51,139 nt of DNA from an uncultured Alphaproteobacteria bacterium (GTDB lineage: Bacteria > Pseudomonadota > Alphaproteobacteria > CAAGCB01 > CAG-977): NCBI GenBank assembly GCA_944393745.1, contig CALYBD010000015.1, positions 1 through 51,139 on the forward strand, written 5' to 3'. A program made the translations under genes and the position numbers. A model generated the notes under the pieces. The model was not told where the DNA came from. It did not search any database and saw only the letters and a list, made by a program, of their open reading frames with translations. Positions 25,397 through 33,066 of the stretch are shown here, piece by piece; position 1 is the stretch's first letter, and each line of letters begins with the position of its first letter.

Positions 25397-26632
25397 TCCG
25401 TGTTTTTTCTTGCCGACAGACAGTTTTATTTGTCCGTTTTTCATATCGGTGGTTGTCAAGACGATATTTTCGCCCGAAACAACGGCGTCATTGATTTTAA
25501 CCCCGTTTTGCGCGATCAGGCGTTTCGCTTCGCCCTTGCTGGCCGTCAGTTTTAACCGAACCAGAGCTTCAGTCAGCGGCAGATTGTCAACAAAATCAAT
25601 CATGGGCAGATCGCCGCCGGCTGCGCCTTCCTCAAACGTTTTACGCGCCGTTTCCGCAGCGGCAACGGCGGCTGTTTCCCCGCGACAGAGCTTTGTTGCC
25701 TCAAAGGCCAAGATTTTTTTAGCTTCGTTGATTTCTTTATCCTGCAAAGCCTCCAGCCGGCGGACTTCGTCCATCGGCAGATCCGTATAAATCCGCAGAC
25801 ATTTGCCGACTTCGGCATCGCCGATATTGCGGAAATATTGATAGTAATCGTAAGCGGACAGCTTTTCGTCATTAATCCAGACGGCATTGCCTTCGGACTT
25901 GCCCATTTTTTTGCCCGAAGAATCCGTTAAAATCGGACTGGTAAAGCCGAACAGCTCCACGTCCAGCTTGCGCCGTCCCAGCTCTGTCCCCGAAGTGATG
26001 TTGCCCCATTGATCCGATCCGGCGATCTGCGCGCGGCAACCGAATTTTTCATACAGACGGCAGAAATCGTACCCTTGCAGCAGCTGATAATTAAATTCCA
26101 GAAACGTCATTTGCTGTTCGCGTTCCAGACGCGTTTTCACGCTTTCCATTGTCAGCATGCGGTTGACGGAATAATACGTTCCGACATCACGCAGAAAATC
26201 CAGATAATTAATGTCTTTAAACCATTCATAGTTATCCACGATTTCGGCGCCGGACGGCGTATCGTCAAAACGAATAAATTTGGCATAAGAGGATTTCAAC
26301 CCCGCGATATTGTGCGCAATTGTTTCGGGCGTCATAAAGGGACGCAGTTTGTCTTTGCCGGACGGATCACCGATACGCGCCGTTGCGCCGCCGACCAACA
26401 TAATCGGCTTGTTTCCCAGTTTCTGAAACCAGCGCATCATCATAACCGGTACCAGGTGACCGACATGCAAACTGTCCGCCGTCGGATCGGACCCCAGATA
26501 CCCTACGGCCGGCCGGTTTGATTTTTCACATTCATACAGATAAGCGTCAAAGCCTTCTTCGTTCGTGCATTGATTATAAAAACCGCGTTCGGCCAGAATA
26601 CGCAGAAATTCCGATTTAAATTGTGTCATCAA
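25283..26632 (-). CDS. tyrS: Tyrosyl-tRNA synthetase with repeat-encoded C-terminal tail
   Basis: This enzyme charges tRNA-Tyr. The class I signatures are HVGH at residues 56-59 (DPTADSLHVGH) and KMGKS at 242-246, and a C-terminal S4 RNA-binding domain contains VRLKLTASKGEAKRLI. The protein has 449 residues; homologues usually end soon after the GKKK strand. The last 37 residues or so (from about 25396 to the TGA) are read from the repeat array: GGQRPPDG, then RGSCPPDGRSDRAS. The tail is Pro/Arg/Gly-rich and unlike the rest of the enzyme. Start: two adjacent ATGs (26632, 26629). Confidence 0.95.
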   Translation of the reverse strand: MMTQFKSEFLRILAERGFYNQCTNEEGFDAYLYECEKSNRPAVGYLGSDPTADSLHVGHLVPVMMMRWFQKLGNKPIMLVGGATARIGDPSGKDKLRPFMTPETIAHNIAGLKSSYAKFIRFDDTPSGAEIVDNYEWFKDINYLDFLRDVGTYYSVNRMLTMESVKTRLEREQQMTFLEFNYQLLQGYDFCRLYEKFGCRAQIAGSDQWGNITSGTELGRRKLDVELFGFTSPILTDSSGKKMGKSEGNAVWINDEKLSAYDYYQYFRNIGDAEVGKCLRIYTDLPMDEVRRLEALQDKEINEAKKILAFEATKLCRGETAAVAAAETARKTFEEGAAGGDLPMIDFVDNLPLTEALVRLKLTASKGEAKRLIAQNGVKINDAVVSGENIVLTTTDMKNGQIKLSVGKKKHGLVLPVGGQRPPDGALPVRGSCPPDGRSDRASGKKAKN

Positions 26633-26721
26633 AAAACGCCCCGTTTGGATTTTATTAAACTATTGCGGCTATGATATTTAGCAGTAAATACGAACGAACT
26701 CAACAGCAAAGAAGGGAAAAT

Positions 26722-27855
26722 ATGGAAGTCATCAAGCCCTTGACGGCCCTGGGACTTATGAGCGGAACCTCCATGGACGGCGTTGACGCGGCTTTATTGG
26801 TTACCGACGGTGTGGACATTTTCGAATACGGTAAAGCTTTAAGCCGTCCTTATGATATGGATATGCGCGCGGATCTGCGTTCCGTTACGGGGCGCAACGC
26901 CTGCAAAGACAACAAAAAAATTAAAGATGTCGAACGCAAAATGACTCTGTTTCATGCCGAAGTCGTTTCCGAATTATTGGATTCGGCCGGGCTGAGAGCC
27001 GAAGACGTTGACGTAATCGGCTTTCACGGACATACCGTTTATCATAATCCTGCAGAAAAAATCTCTGTCCAAATCGGTGACGGCGATTTGCTGGCCGAAC
27101 AGACCAGAATTCCTGTTGTCAATCGTTTTCGCAACTCTGACATAGCCAACGGCGGACAAGGCGGACCGATGATGTCGTCTTATCACGCGGCTTTGGCGCG
27201 GGATTTGGAAAAACCGTTGGTCATTTTAAACATCGGCGGCGTGGCAAAGCTGACATGGATCGGGGAAAACGGCGAATTAATCGCTTTTGACACGGGGCCC
27301 GGAAACGCCCTGATTGATGACTGGATGATGAAAAAGCACGGCACAAATATGGATTTTGACGGCAATATGGCCGCCGCCGGAACGGTAAACGAAAAAATCG
27401 TTTCTTTGATGATGAAAAGTGATTACTTTGCAAAAAAGCCTCCGAAATCTTTGGATCGTGACGAATTTTCCCAAAAAATATCGGAACACCTGGAAGGCGA
27501 AAACGTTGCCGACGGTGCAGCGACCTTAACAGCCTTTACGGCACAAGCCGCCGCCAGCGCCGCAAAAGATTTTCTGCCCAAACCGGCTAAACGCTGGATC
27601 ATCTGCGGCGGCGGAGCAAATAACCCGACGCTGGTGCGCATGTTACGCCAAAAAATTAACGCACCGGTTGCTCTTGCGCGCGAAGTCAATTGGAACGGCG
27701 ATTTTCTGGAAGCACAGGGGTTTGCTTTTCTGGCTGTCCGGTCCTTGTTCGGATTGCCGTTGTCCTTTCCGACGACAACCGGTGTGCCGCATTCAATGTG
27801 CGGCGGGCTGCTGCACAGCGTCCCTGCCTTGATCAAAGAAAAGAAAAACAGATAA
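26722..27855 (+). CDS. anmK: Anhydro-N-acetylmuramic acid kinase AnmK
   Basis: AnmK phosphorylates and opens 1,6-anhydro-MurNAc in peptidoglycan recycling, giving MurNAc-6-phosphate. The N-terminus has the family signature GLMSGTSMDGVDAAL. IGFHGHTVYHNP, LNIGGVAKLTW, FDTGPGNALIDDWM and the ATP-site ICGGGANNPTLV follow. I start at the ATG at 26722 with GAAGGG just upstream (377 residues, the usual length); the frame is open for 17 more codons. It is divergent from tyrS. Confidence 0.95.
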   Translation: MEVIKPLTALGLMSGTSMDGVDAALLVTDGVDIFEYGKALSRPYDMDMRADLRSVTGRNACKDNKKIKDVERKMTLFHAEVVSELLDSAGLRAEDVDVIGFHGHTVYHNPAEKISVQIGDGDLLAEQTRIPVVNRFRNSDIANGGQGGPMMSSYHAALARDLEKPLVILNIGGVAKLTWIGENGELIAFDTGPGNALIDDWMMKKHGTNMDFDGNMAAAGTVNEKIVSLMMKSDYFAKKPPKSLDRDEFSQKISEHLEGENVADGAATLTAFTAQAAASAAKDFLPKPAKRWIICGGGANNPTLVRMLRQKINAPVALAREVNWNGDFLEAQGFAFLAVRSLFGLPLSFPTTTGVPHSMCGGLLHSVPALIKEKKNR

Positions 27856-27891
27856 ATCGGCAGCTCTTTTAAAAAATAAAAAACAATACTC

Positions 27892-27920
27892 TTGACCCCT
27901 TAAAAAAAAGGGGATAAACC
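27892..27920 (+). promoter_or_regulatory. Promoter with internal palindrome before the amidohydrolase gene
   Basis: TTGACC at 27892-27897 and TAAACC at 27915-27920 are 17 bases apart. The palindrome CCCCTT-A6-AAGGGG (27896-27913) overlaps the -35 box and fills the spacer, a typical place for a repressor operator. Confidence 0.5.
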
Positions 27921-27965
27921 TTTCCTGCTTTTAAGAATTTTCCTTTTAACGAAAGGACGAAAACG

Positions 27966-28853
27966 ATGATTGACGAAGAAGATTACGGTAAAATTATCGA
28001 AGCTCATGCCCATATCGGCACCTGGAGCGCCGACAACGCCGATTTTACCGAAGAAACGCTGAATGCTGTTTTTGACGAACCGTTTACGGTATCGATTAAT
28101 GGCGAAGAAGAAGAAAACGAGGTCGTTTACGTTCTGGTTTCCAATATGAGCGGAATTGATCAGCTGCCCGACGGTTCACCGAAAATCGATGAAATCGAAG
28201 CCAATACGGAAATGCTGGACATTGCCGCCGAAAATCCCAAATTAAAAACGCTGATTGTCGGTCAGCCCGGTTACGGCGATGCAAATAACCTGGCCGATTT
28301 GATCGAAGAACGCGGCGATGAAATTTATGGCATAAAGCTGCACCCCAACACATTAATGCTGAATGCGAACGATCCGTTGTACGAACCGTATTTGGCCGTT
28401 GCTCAGGAATATGACCTGCCCGTTTTGTTTCATTCGCAGGATAATTATTCCGATCCGCTGTATATTTACGAAACGGCGCGCAAATTCCCGGAAGTACCGG
28501 TCATTTTGGCTCATATGGGCATGGGAAACGATGATAATCACTGGTATACGTTCGGTATTTTGCAGGCGGCTTTACGTTCCGAAACGGCAAACTTATATGC
28601 CGATATTTCCTGGTTGTCGCCCGAAATGATCGTTGCCGTGTTGCAGCGTGCCGATGAAGAAACAATTTATCATTTAATGTTCGGAACGGATATTCCGCTG
28701 GGACCTTATTCCGATCCGGCGGCTTATCCCGACCGCGTCAGTGAAGTAAAATCCGCCATTGCCGATGCTTTTGAAGAAGAAGAGGCAGAGGAATTAATTC
28801 ACAGGATTTTTTACCAAAATGCTTACGAACTGTTTTTTGCAGGTCGTGAATAA
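27966..28853 (+). CDS. Amidohydrolase-family (TIM-barrel metal) hydrolase
   Basis: The 295-residue protein matches the amidohydrolase-2 pattern. It has HAHIG near residue 14 as the H-x-H metal motif, FHSQDN and ILAHMGMGND as the barrel histidines, and FGTDIPLGP as the catalytic Asp. The N-terminal part is unusually acidic (EEDYGKI, NGEEEENEV). Substrate cannot be told from sequence; decarboxylases and lactonases share this fold. It is monocistronic between its own promoter and a strong terminator. Confidence 0.82.
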   Translation: MIDEEDYGKIIEAHAHIGTWSADNADFTEETLNAVFDEPFTVSINGEEEENEVVYVLVSNMSGIDQLPDGSPKIDEIEANTEMLDIAAENPKLKTLIVGQPGYGDANNLADLIEERGDEIYGIKLHPNTLMLNANDPLYEPYLAVAQEYDLPVLFHSQDNYSDPLYIYETARKFPEVPVILAHMGMGNDDNHWYTFGILQAALRSETANLYADISWLSPEMIVAVLQRADEETIYHLMFGTDIPLGPYSDPAAYPDRVSEVKSAIADAFEEEEAEELIHRIFYQNAYELFFAGRE

Positions 28854-28854
28854 C

Positions 28855-28888
28855 AAAAAAATCCCTTAAAATTTTAAGGGATTTTTTT
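28855..28888 (+). terminator. Terminator after the amidohydrolase gene
   Basis: AAATCCCTTAAAA and TTTTAAGGGATTT form a perfect 13-pair stem followed by a T run. Confidence 0.9.
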
Positions 28889-28955
28889 ATCCTGAGCGCA
28901 TGTTTTATAAAAAAGAACCGTTTATCTAACATAAAGGCTTTACGGAAAACGACCT

Positions 28956-29498
28956 ATGACTGCAGACGATCAGACAGACGAACAGCTTATGCGTGCAACG
29001 GCAGGATCTGATGCAGCGGCGTTTCAAAAGCTGTTGGATCGGTACAGTCAACGGGTATTCGGTCTGGCGTGGCGGCTTTGCGCCGACAAGACGGAAGCAG
29101 AAGATTTAACGCAGGAGGTTTTTTTTAAAGTATGGCGGAATGCCGGTGCGTGGCAACCGCAGGCAAAATTGGAAACATGGCTGTATCGGATTTTATACAA
29201 CCTGTTCATAGACAGCCGCCGACGGATCAAAATACAACCGGACGCATTAAGCGAAGATATTCAATCTGATGACAATACGCCGGAACAAAATTTAATCCGC
29301 AAAAAAAACATTCAGGAAGTTGCCGCTGCGGTAAATTCGCTGCCCGACCGTCAGAAAGAAGCGCTGATTCTGTGCTATTATCAGGGATTAAAGGCCAAAG
29401 AAGCCGCCGAGATCTTATCCGTATCGCAAGGAGCATTGGAATCTTTGCTGTTTCGTGCCAGACAAACGCTGAAGGAAAAATTAAAACTAAAAGAATAA
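28956..29498 (+). CDS. ECF-type RNA polymerase sigma factor
   Basis: The 180-residue protein is a group 4 sigma factor. Region 2 has AAFQKLLDRYSQRVFGLAW, EDLTQEVFFKVWR and LETWLYRILYNLFIDSRRR. Region 4 has LPDRQKEALILCYYQGL and EILSVSQGALESLLFRARQ. It lacks regions 1 and 3. It is the first gene of a three-gene operon with a membrane protein and a periplasmic metal-resistance-like protein, an arrangement like CnrH with its anti-sigma and sensor. Stress- or metal-responsive autoregulation is likely but not shown. Confidence 0.9.
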   Translation: MTADDQTDEQLMRATAGSDAAAFQKLLDRYSQRVFGLAWRLCADKTEAEDLTQEVFFKVWRNAGAWQPQAKLETWLYRILYNLFIDSRRRIKIQPDALSEDIQSDDNTPEQNLIRKKNIQEVAAAVNSLPDRQKEALILCYYQGLKAKEAAEILSVSQGALESLLFRARQTLKEKLKLKE

Positions 29499-29510
29499 GG
29501 GGGAATTGCG

Positions 29511-29885
29511 ATGGATTTTAATTCTTTTCAAAAGATGGTGCAGACCTTTGGTGCCTGCCGCGCCCGCTGGGAAACAAAAGAATTTGAAGCCGCTTCGGCC
29601 TGGGCCGAAACCCCTCGGGGCGCCGATATCATTCGTTCGGAACAAAAACTGGACGAACGGCTGAATCTGTTCCGCCCGCCTGTATGTGCCGGACTATCCG
29701 ACCGTTTATATGCAGCGCTTTTAAACGAAAAAACACAACGGCAGTTTTTGTTTATTTTGCGTTATTCAACATGGCTTTCTTTGTTGTTTATGATCGGCGG
29801 ATTCTGTCTGGGGTGGTATCAAACCCGACAGGTTTACATCAATACGCAAAGCTATTTTGATACACTATTCGACATTAATTACTGA
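29511..29885 (+). CDS. Putative anti-sigma factor, single-pass membrane protein
   Basis: The 124-residue protein has a soluble N-terminal part, one membrane helix at about residues 84-102 (LSLLFMIGGFCLGW) and a short C-terminal tail. It follows the ECF sigma gene by 12 bases, the standard place for an anti-sigma factor. It does not show the H-x3-C-x2-C zinc signature, so the assignment rests on position and topology. Confidence 0.6.
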   Translation: MDFNSFQKMVQTFGACRARWETKEFEAASAWAETPRGADIIRSEQKLDERLNLFRPPVCAGLSDRLYAALLNEKTQRQFLFILRYSTWLSLLFMIGGFCLGWYQTRQVYINTQSYFDTLFDINY

Positions 29886-29909
29886 CAACCCTTAAATCAG
29901 GAGAACAAC

Positions 29910-30698
29910 ATGAACAAAAAACTATTGGTTATCCTGGGGATTTCCCTGGCCGTCAATTTTGTTTTCATCGGCTTTGAAGCCGCAAAAGCAATTTATCAAC
30001 CGGCATTTCCGGATATTCCGCCCGAACGTCCGAAATTTATGCCCGCCGACTATCAAAAACCCGACGGAGCGGATTTTGAAAACAAACGCCTGATGCGCAA
30101 AGCATTCAGAGCCGCCATCAAAAACCATGCACAGGAAATGCAGTCTGTCCGCAAAGAAGTCGAAGAAGCTCTTTTGGCCGAACAGTTTAATACGGATCAA
30201 TTCAAAGCCGCCATGCAAAAAGCAACAACGGTACGCAGCACCATTGATGCCGCCGTTCAGGAAAATATGTTGGAAATGTTGTCAAAAATGACGCCTGAAG
30301 AACGCCGCCGCTTTGCCGAACGGTTTTCCGGGAAAAAACGTCCGGGGTTCCGGCATCATCAAAGACGTATGCACCGTTTTATGAACAGGCCGGATCATAA
30401 CGCGCCCTTTCGTGACCCCGGCTTTCGCCCCGAAAAAGGCAGAATCCCCTGTGTCCCCCCGTGCTTTGCCGTTGCAAGACCCTGCCCGGGAGCCAACATC
30501 ATGGAACCGCCCTGCCGGCGCCCCTGCGGCCCCGCATTCAGAAGACATCACGGCCCGCGCCCGTGTTTTGAGGGACCGGCAGAAAAATTAACGGCACCCG
30601 CACCGGAAAAACTCAAAAAAGACAAACCGAAAAAAGAGCGCAGACCCGATCCTCGGCGTCCTGAACCTCAACCGCCAAAACCGGCACCGGTCGAATAA
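29910..30698 (+). CDS. Periplasmic metal-sensor/resistance-like protein (CnrX/Spy-like)
   Basis: An N-terminal signal anchor (residues 4-25) leads to a helical domain with conserved Arg/Glu/Gln pattern: MRKAFRAAIKNHAQEMQSVR, and EMLSKMTPEERRRFAERF. This pattern is typical of the CnrX/ZraP/Spy-type heavy-metal-resistance superfamily. From about residue 148 the tail is His-, Cys-, Pro- and Arg-rich (HHQRRMHRFM, then IPCVPPCFAVARPCP, then PPCRRPCGP), with at least six Cys, then a Lys/Pro tail. This suggests metal binding. Third gene of the ECF operon. Confidence 0.72.
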   Translation: MNKKLLVILGISLAVNFVFIGFEAAKAIYQPAFPDIPPERPKFMPADYQKPDGADFENKRLMRKAFRAAIKNHAQEMQSVRKEVEEALLAEQFNTDQFKAAMQKATTVRSTIDAAVQENMLEMLSKMTPEERRRFAERFSGKKRPGFRHHQRRMHRFMNRPDHNAPFRDPGFRPEKGRIPCVPPCFAVARPCPGANIMEPPCRRPCGPAFRRHHGPRPCFEGPAEKLTAPAPEKLKKDKPKKERRPDPRRPEPQPPKPAPVE

Positions 30699-30710
30699 GG
30701 TTGCCTGATA

Positions 30711-30781
30711 AAGCATACTTTCCGTTCTTCATGGTTTTTCTCCTATGAATATTACCGCAAACGGAAAGTATGCTTTTTTTT
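30711..30781 (+). terminator. Long stem-loop terminator after the ECF operon
   Basis: AAGCATACTTTCCGT (30711-30725) pairs perfectly with ACGGAAAGTATGCTT (30761-30775), followed by a T run. The loop of 35 bases contains a smaller TTCAT/ATGAA stem. The large loop is unusual for a plain terminator. Confidence 0.75.
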
Positions 30782-31106
30782 ATCTGATTAGAAAAAAGAT
30801 TCTTTTTACGATTCCATGTAAAAACAAAACAACTTTTACGCGTTTCGTTTTAAAAAACAGAATCATAAGATTTATTTTACCGTTTGTTCTTTTTCTGTTC
30901 TGATTTTAGAAAAAATTTTTTTGCGACTCGTTGATTTTTATCGGGATTCAAAAAAACCTTATTTTGCAAGGCTTCCGAGTCGTTTCGAGTCGCTCTTTCA
31001 GTCAATGCTGCAACTTTTTTTATAAAAAAAATCATTTTTTTCTGGATTTGCCGAATCCCCCCTATATATAGTGGAAAAAGTTATTGATTATTTCAAGGAT
31101 TCCATT
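30782..31106 (+). other. AT-rich intergenic region before the small regulator
   Basis: This stretch of about 325 bases contains no credible gene. It is very A/T-rich with many homopolymer runs. The only distinctive content is three GACTCG motifs near 30923-30993 (described separately) and a TATATATAG element at 31062-31070 before the next gene. Confidence 0.6.
30923..30993 (+). promoter_or_regulatory. Clustered GACTCG motifs, candidate operator
   Basis: GCGACTCG at 30923-30930 faces CGAGTCG at 30976-30982 and CGAGTCGC at 30986-30993. The last two are a direct repeat ten bases apart, one helical turn. The first and last copies are perfect 8-base inverted repeats. A fourth GACTCG occurs at 31443-31448, just downstream of the promoter of the accessory operon. 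The adjacent small regulator could bind them; this is inference. Confidence 0.4.
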
Positions 31107-31328
31107 ATGGGAACAACCTCTCTTAACAACAAAGTGATTCCTCTTGTGCTGGACGAATCTCTTTATCAACTCATTGAAACACAAGCACATTTGGCAGGAG
31201 AACCGCTGGAAACTTTTATTTTGAACAGACTGCATGATTCTATAGAAGCCTGGGCTGATTATTGTTCCGCCGTTTCCATGTTGAATAATGAAGAACAAGA
31301 GCATTTTCATCTGCGCGTCGTTGATTAA
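31107..31328 (+). CDS. Small ribbon-helix-helix-like regulator
   Basis: The 73-residue protein starts at the ATG preceded by AAGGA seven bases upstream; a GTG at 31071 is in frame but lacks a site. After a short strand (KVIPLVLDESLYQLIETQA) come two helices (HLAGEPLETFILNRLHDSIEAW), the layout of ribbon-helix-helix DNA-binding or antitoxin proteins. No toxin gene is next to it. It sits 143 bases before the accessory operon. Fold assignment is by pattern only. Confidence 0.6.
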   Translation: MGTTSLNNKVIPLVLDESLYQLIETQAHLAGEPLETFILNRLHDSIEAWADYCSAVSMLNNEEQEHFHLRVVD

Positions 31329-31349
31329 AACAACCTAAGCCACGATTAA

Positions 31350-31380
31350 AAAAATCCCCTTTTTCAGGGGATTTTTTTTT
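31350..31380 (+). terminator. Terminator after the small regulator
   Basis: AAAATCCCCT and AGGGGATTTT stem with a short T/C loop, followed by a T run. Confidence 0.88.
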
Positions 31381-31408
31381 GCCGGATAACCTCTTTTCCT
31401 TTTCTGTC

Positions 31409-31437
31409 TTGACTCTTGTCTTCAGATGAAATAAAAA
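31409..31437 (+). promoter_or_regulatory. Promoter of the accessory operon
   Basis: TTGACT at 31409-31414, 17-base spacer, TAAAAA at 31432-31437. The GACTCG motif at 31443 would lie at about +1. Confidence 0.5.
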
Positions 31438-31471
31438 AGTTTGACTCGTAAAACTTTTTGGAAATAAAAAA

Positions 31472-32146
31472 ATGACACAAATCGACACTTGGGCAAACAT
31501 TCAAAACGAAGAAGACGTGATGAATGATCATCACGCTCCCTTTTGGCGCGCAATGATCCGCCAAATGGATGAAAACGATATTCAAAACAGAACCGTATTG
31601 GACTTCGGTTGCAATCAGGGCGGTTTTTTAAGAACGCTGTTTCGCATAAAGCCTTTTAAAAAGGGGCTGGGGGTTGATTTGGCGATCAAATCTTTAAACA
31701 CCGCCCAAAAATTGAAAGGAAATATGCCGCTGCAATACGAAACACCGGATATTCTGGACAATATGGCTGCCGAATTTGATCTGGCTTTCAGTCACGACGT
31801 CATTTACTTGTTGCCGGATCTTGATGAACACGCCCGAAAGATCCGTCATGTTTTAAAAACCGGCGGCGTTTACTATGCCGCCACGGGATGCTACAGCGAA
31901 ATGCCGTTATGGCCGATCTGGAAAAAAGAGGTGGAAAGTTATTCAAATGTTCCCGTACCGGATTATTCGATCAATGATTTTGCCAATGCTTTTTGGAAAG
32001 CCGGTTTTGACGTCGCCATACAAAAATGCATTCCCGAAGGATTTGTGAATTGTTGGCAGGGCAGACAGAAATACTTCCCGCAGGTGACGGATTTCTTGAA
32101 ATATTACGATTACAAAATCATTTTCCGATTTTCAAAACAAGGATAG
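31472..32146 (+). CDS. Class I SAM-dependent methyltransferase
   Basis: The 224-residue protein has motif I VLDFGCNQGGFL, the acidic ribose-binding residue in GLGVDLA, and LAFSHDVIYLLPD plus VLKTGGVYYAATG as motifs II and III. The acceptor is unknown; the set resembles small-molecule methyltransferases. First gene of the accessory operon, four bases before the tiny ORF. Confidence 0.85.
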   Translation: MTQIDTWANIQNEEDVMNDHHAPFWRAMIRQMDENDIQNRTVLDFGCNQGGFLRTLFRIKPFKKGLGVDLAIKSLNTAQKLKGNMPLQYETPDILDNMAAEFDLAFSHDVIYLLPDLDEHARKIRHVLKTGGVYYAATGCYSEMPLWPIWKKEVESYSNVPVPDYSINDFANAFWKAGFDVAIQKCIPEGFVNCWQGRQKYFPQVTDFLKYYDYKIIFRFSKQG

Positions 32147-32150
32147 CCCT

Positions 32151-32279
32151 ATGATTTTTCCAGAAGGACAACCCGTTTCTTTTTTTCCGGACACAAACGA
32201 TCTTCCTTGCCAGCAGTCGGCGGAACACATGGAAAAACTGAAACAAAAAGAAGAAACGCGACAAAATGCCGACACCTGA
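32151..32279 (+). CDS. Tiny conserved-position ORF (42 aa)
   Basis: An ATG with AAGGA eight bases upstream opens a 42-codon frame (MIFPEGQPVSFF, then a Gln/Glu/Lys-rich helix). It ends 14 bases inside the esterase gene. It fills the gap between two tightly packed genes with correct ribosome-site spacing, which supports translation. Could be a real small protein or a translational-coupling leader. Confidence 0.45.
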   Translation: MIFPEGQPVSFFPDTNDLPCQQSAEHMEKLKQKEETRQNADT

Positions 32280-33066
32280 ATTAAAAAACTGGAAATATTA
32301 CATTGCCGATCCTTCAAAGAAACCGTCCCTTTTGTTTCTGATGCTGCACGGATGCGGCGGCAATGCCGATGATATTTTTAAATTTATCCCTTTACTGCGA
32401 AATGTCATCAAAAATGAAAATTTCATTGCCGTCGCTCCGGACGCTTTTTGGCAGTCTTGTGAAAAAGCGGACGGTTACCAATGGTTTGATATTGAAAACA
32501 ACTATGCCAAAAAACTGTTTTCTTCGCCGTACGCAACGCTGACAGATGCGGAAAAAGAAAAATTCGCCAACATGGAAAAGGGAGAAAAAGGGGTCGTCAA
32601 GGCGTCCGAAACATTAAATTGTTTTCTTGATTTTTGCCAAAAAAAATTCGGTTTAAAGAATGAACAGACCATTATTTTCGGTTATTCCCAAGGGGCGATG
32701 CAGGCTTTGGACATGGGCATATCGCGTTCGGGGAAAGTCAAAAAAGTGATTGGTGTTGCCGGTTGTCTTATTCCGCCGGACAAAGAATCTTTCAAAAAGC
32801 GTCATATGGTTTCTCCGGACGTTTTACTGATACACGGAACGAAAGATACCGTCATTGATTTCCATGCGGCCAAGCAAACGGAAGAAATTTTAAAGCAAAA
32901 CGGATTTAATGTGACGTTATGCGCTCAAAAAGGCATGGGACACGGCAGAGGAGAGGAATCCAGATCGTTCTGGTTAAAAACGGCTTGGTACACGGCAAAG
33001 ACGATGGCAAGCAAGCCGACACTTTCAAAAATCAATACTTTTTTTGCGCAAAGGCAAAGGCGATGA
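32266..33066 (+). CDS. Alpha/beta hydrolase (phospholipase/carboxylesterase-like)
   Basis: The 266-residue protein has an oxyanion region LFLMLHGCGGNADD, the nucleophile elbow GYSQGA, the acid in LLIHGTKDTVID, and the catalytic His in KGMGHGRG. This is the pattern of the PF02230 carboxylesterase group and related esterases. No signal peptide, so it is cytoplasmic. It overlaps the tiny ORF upstream and the transketolase gene downstream by four bases. Confidence 0.82.
   Translation: MPTPELKNWKYYIADPSKKPSLLFLMLHGCGGNADDIFKFIPLLRNVIKNENFIAVAPDAFWQSCEKADGYQWFDIENNYAKKLFSSPYATLTDAEKEKFANMEKGEKGVVKASETLNCFLDFCQKKFGLKNEQTIIFGYSQGAMQALDMGISRSGKVKKVIGVAGCLIPPDKESFKKRHMVSPDVLLIHGTKDTVIDFHAAKQTEEILKQNGFNVTLCAQKGMGHGRGEESRSFWLKTAWYTAKTMASKPTLSKINTFFAQRQRR

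Noticed and set aside
25173-25790. Protein-coding ORFs inside the repeat arrays and antisense to tyrS
   Set aside because: They change with each repeat copy, are Pro/Arg/Ser-rich, and overlap a clear tyrS gene on the other strand.
31107-31328. Toxin-antitoxin pair
   Set aside because: The small protein looks antitoxin-like, but there is no neighbouring toxin-sized gene on the same strand; a terminator follows directly.
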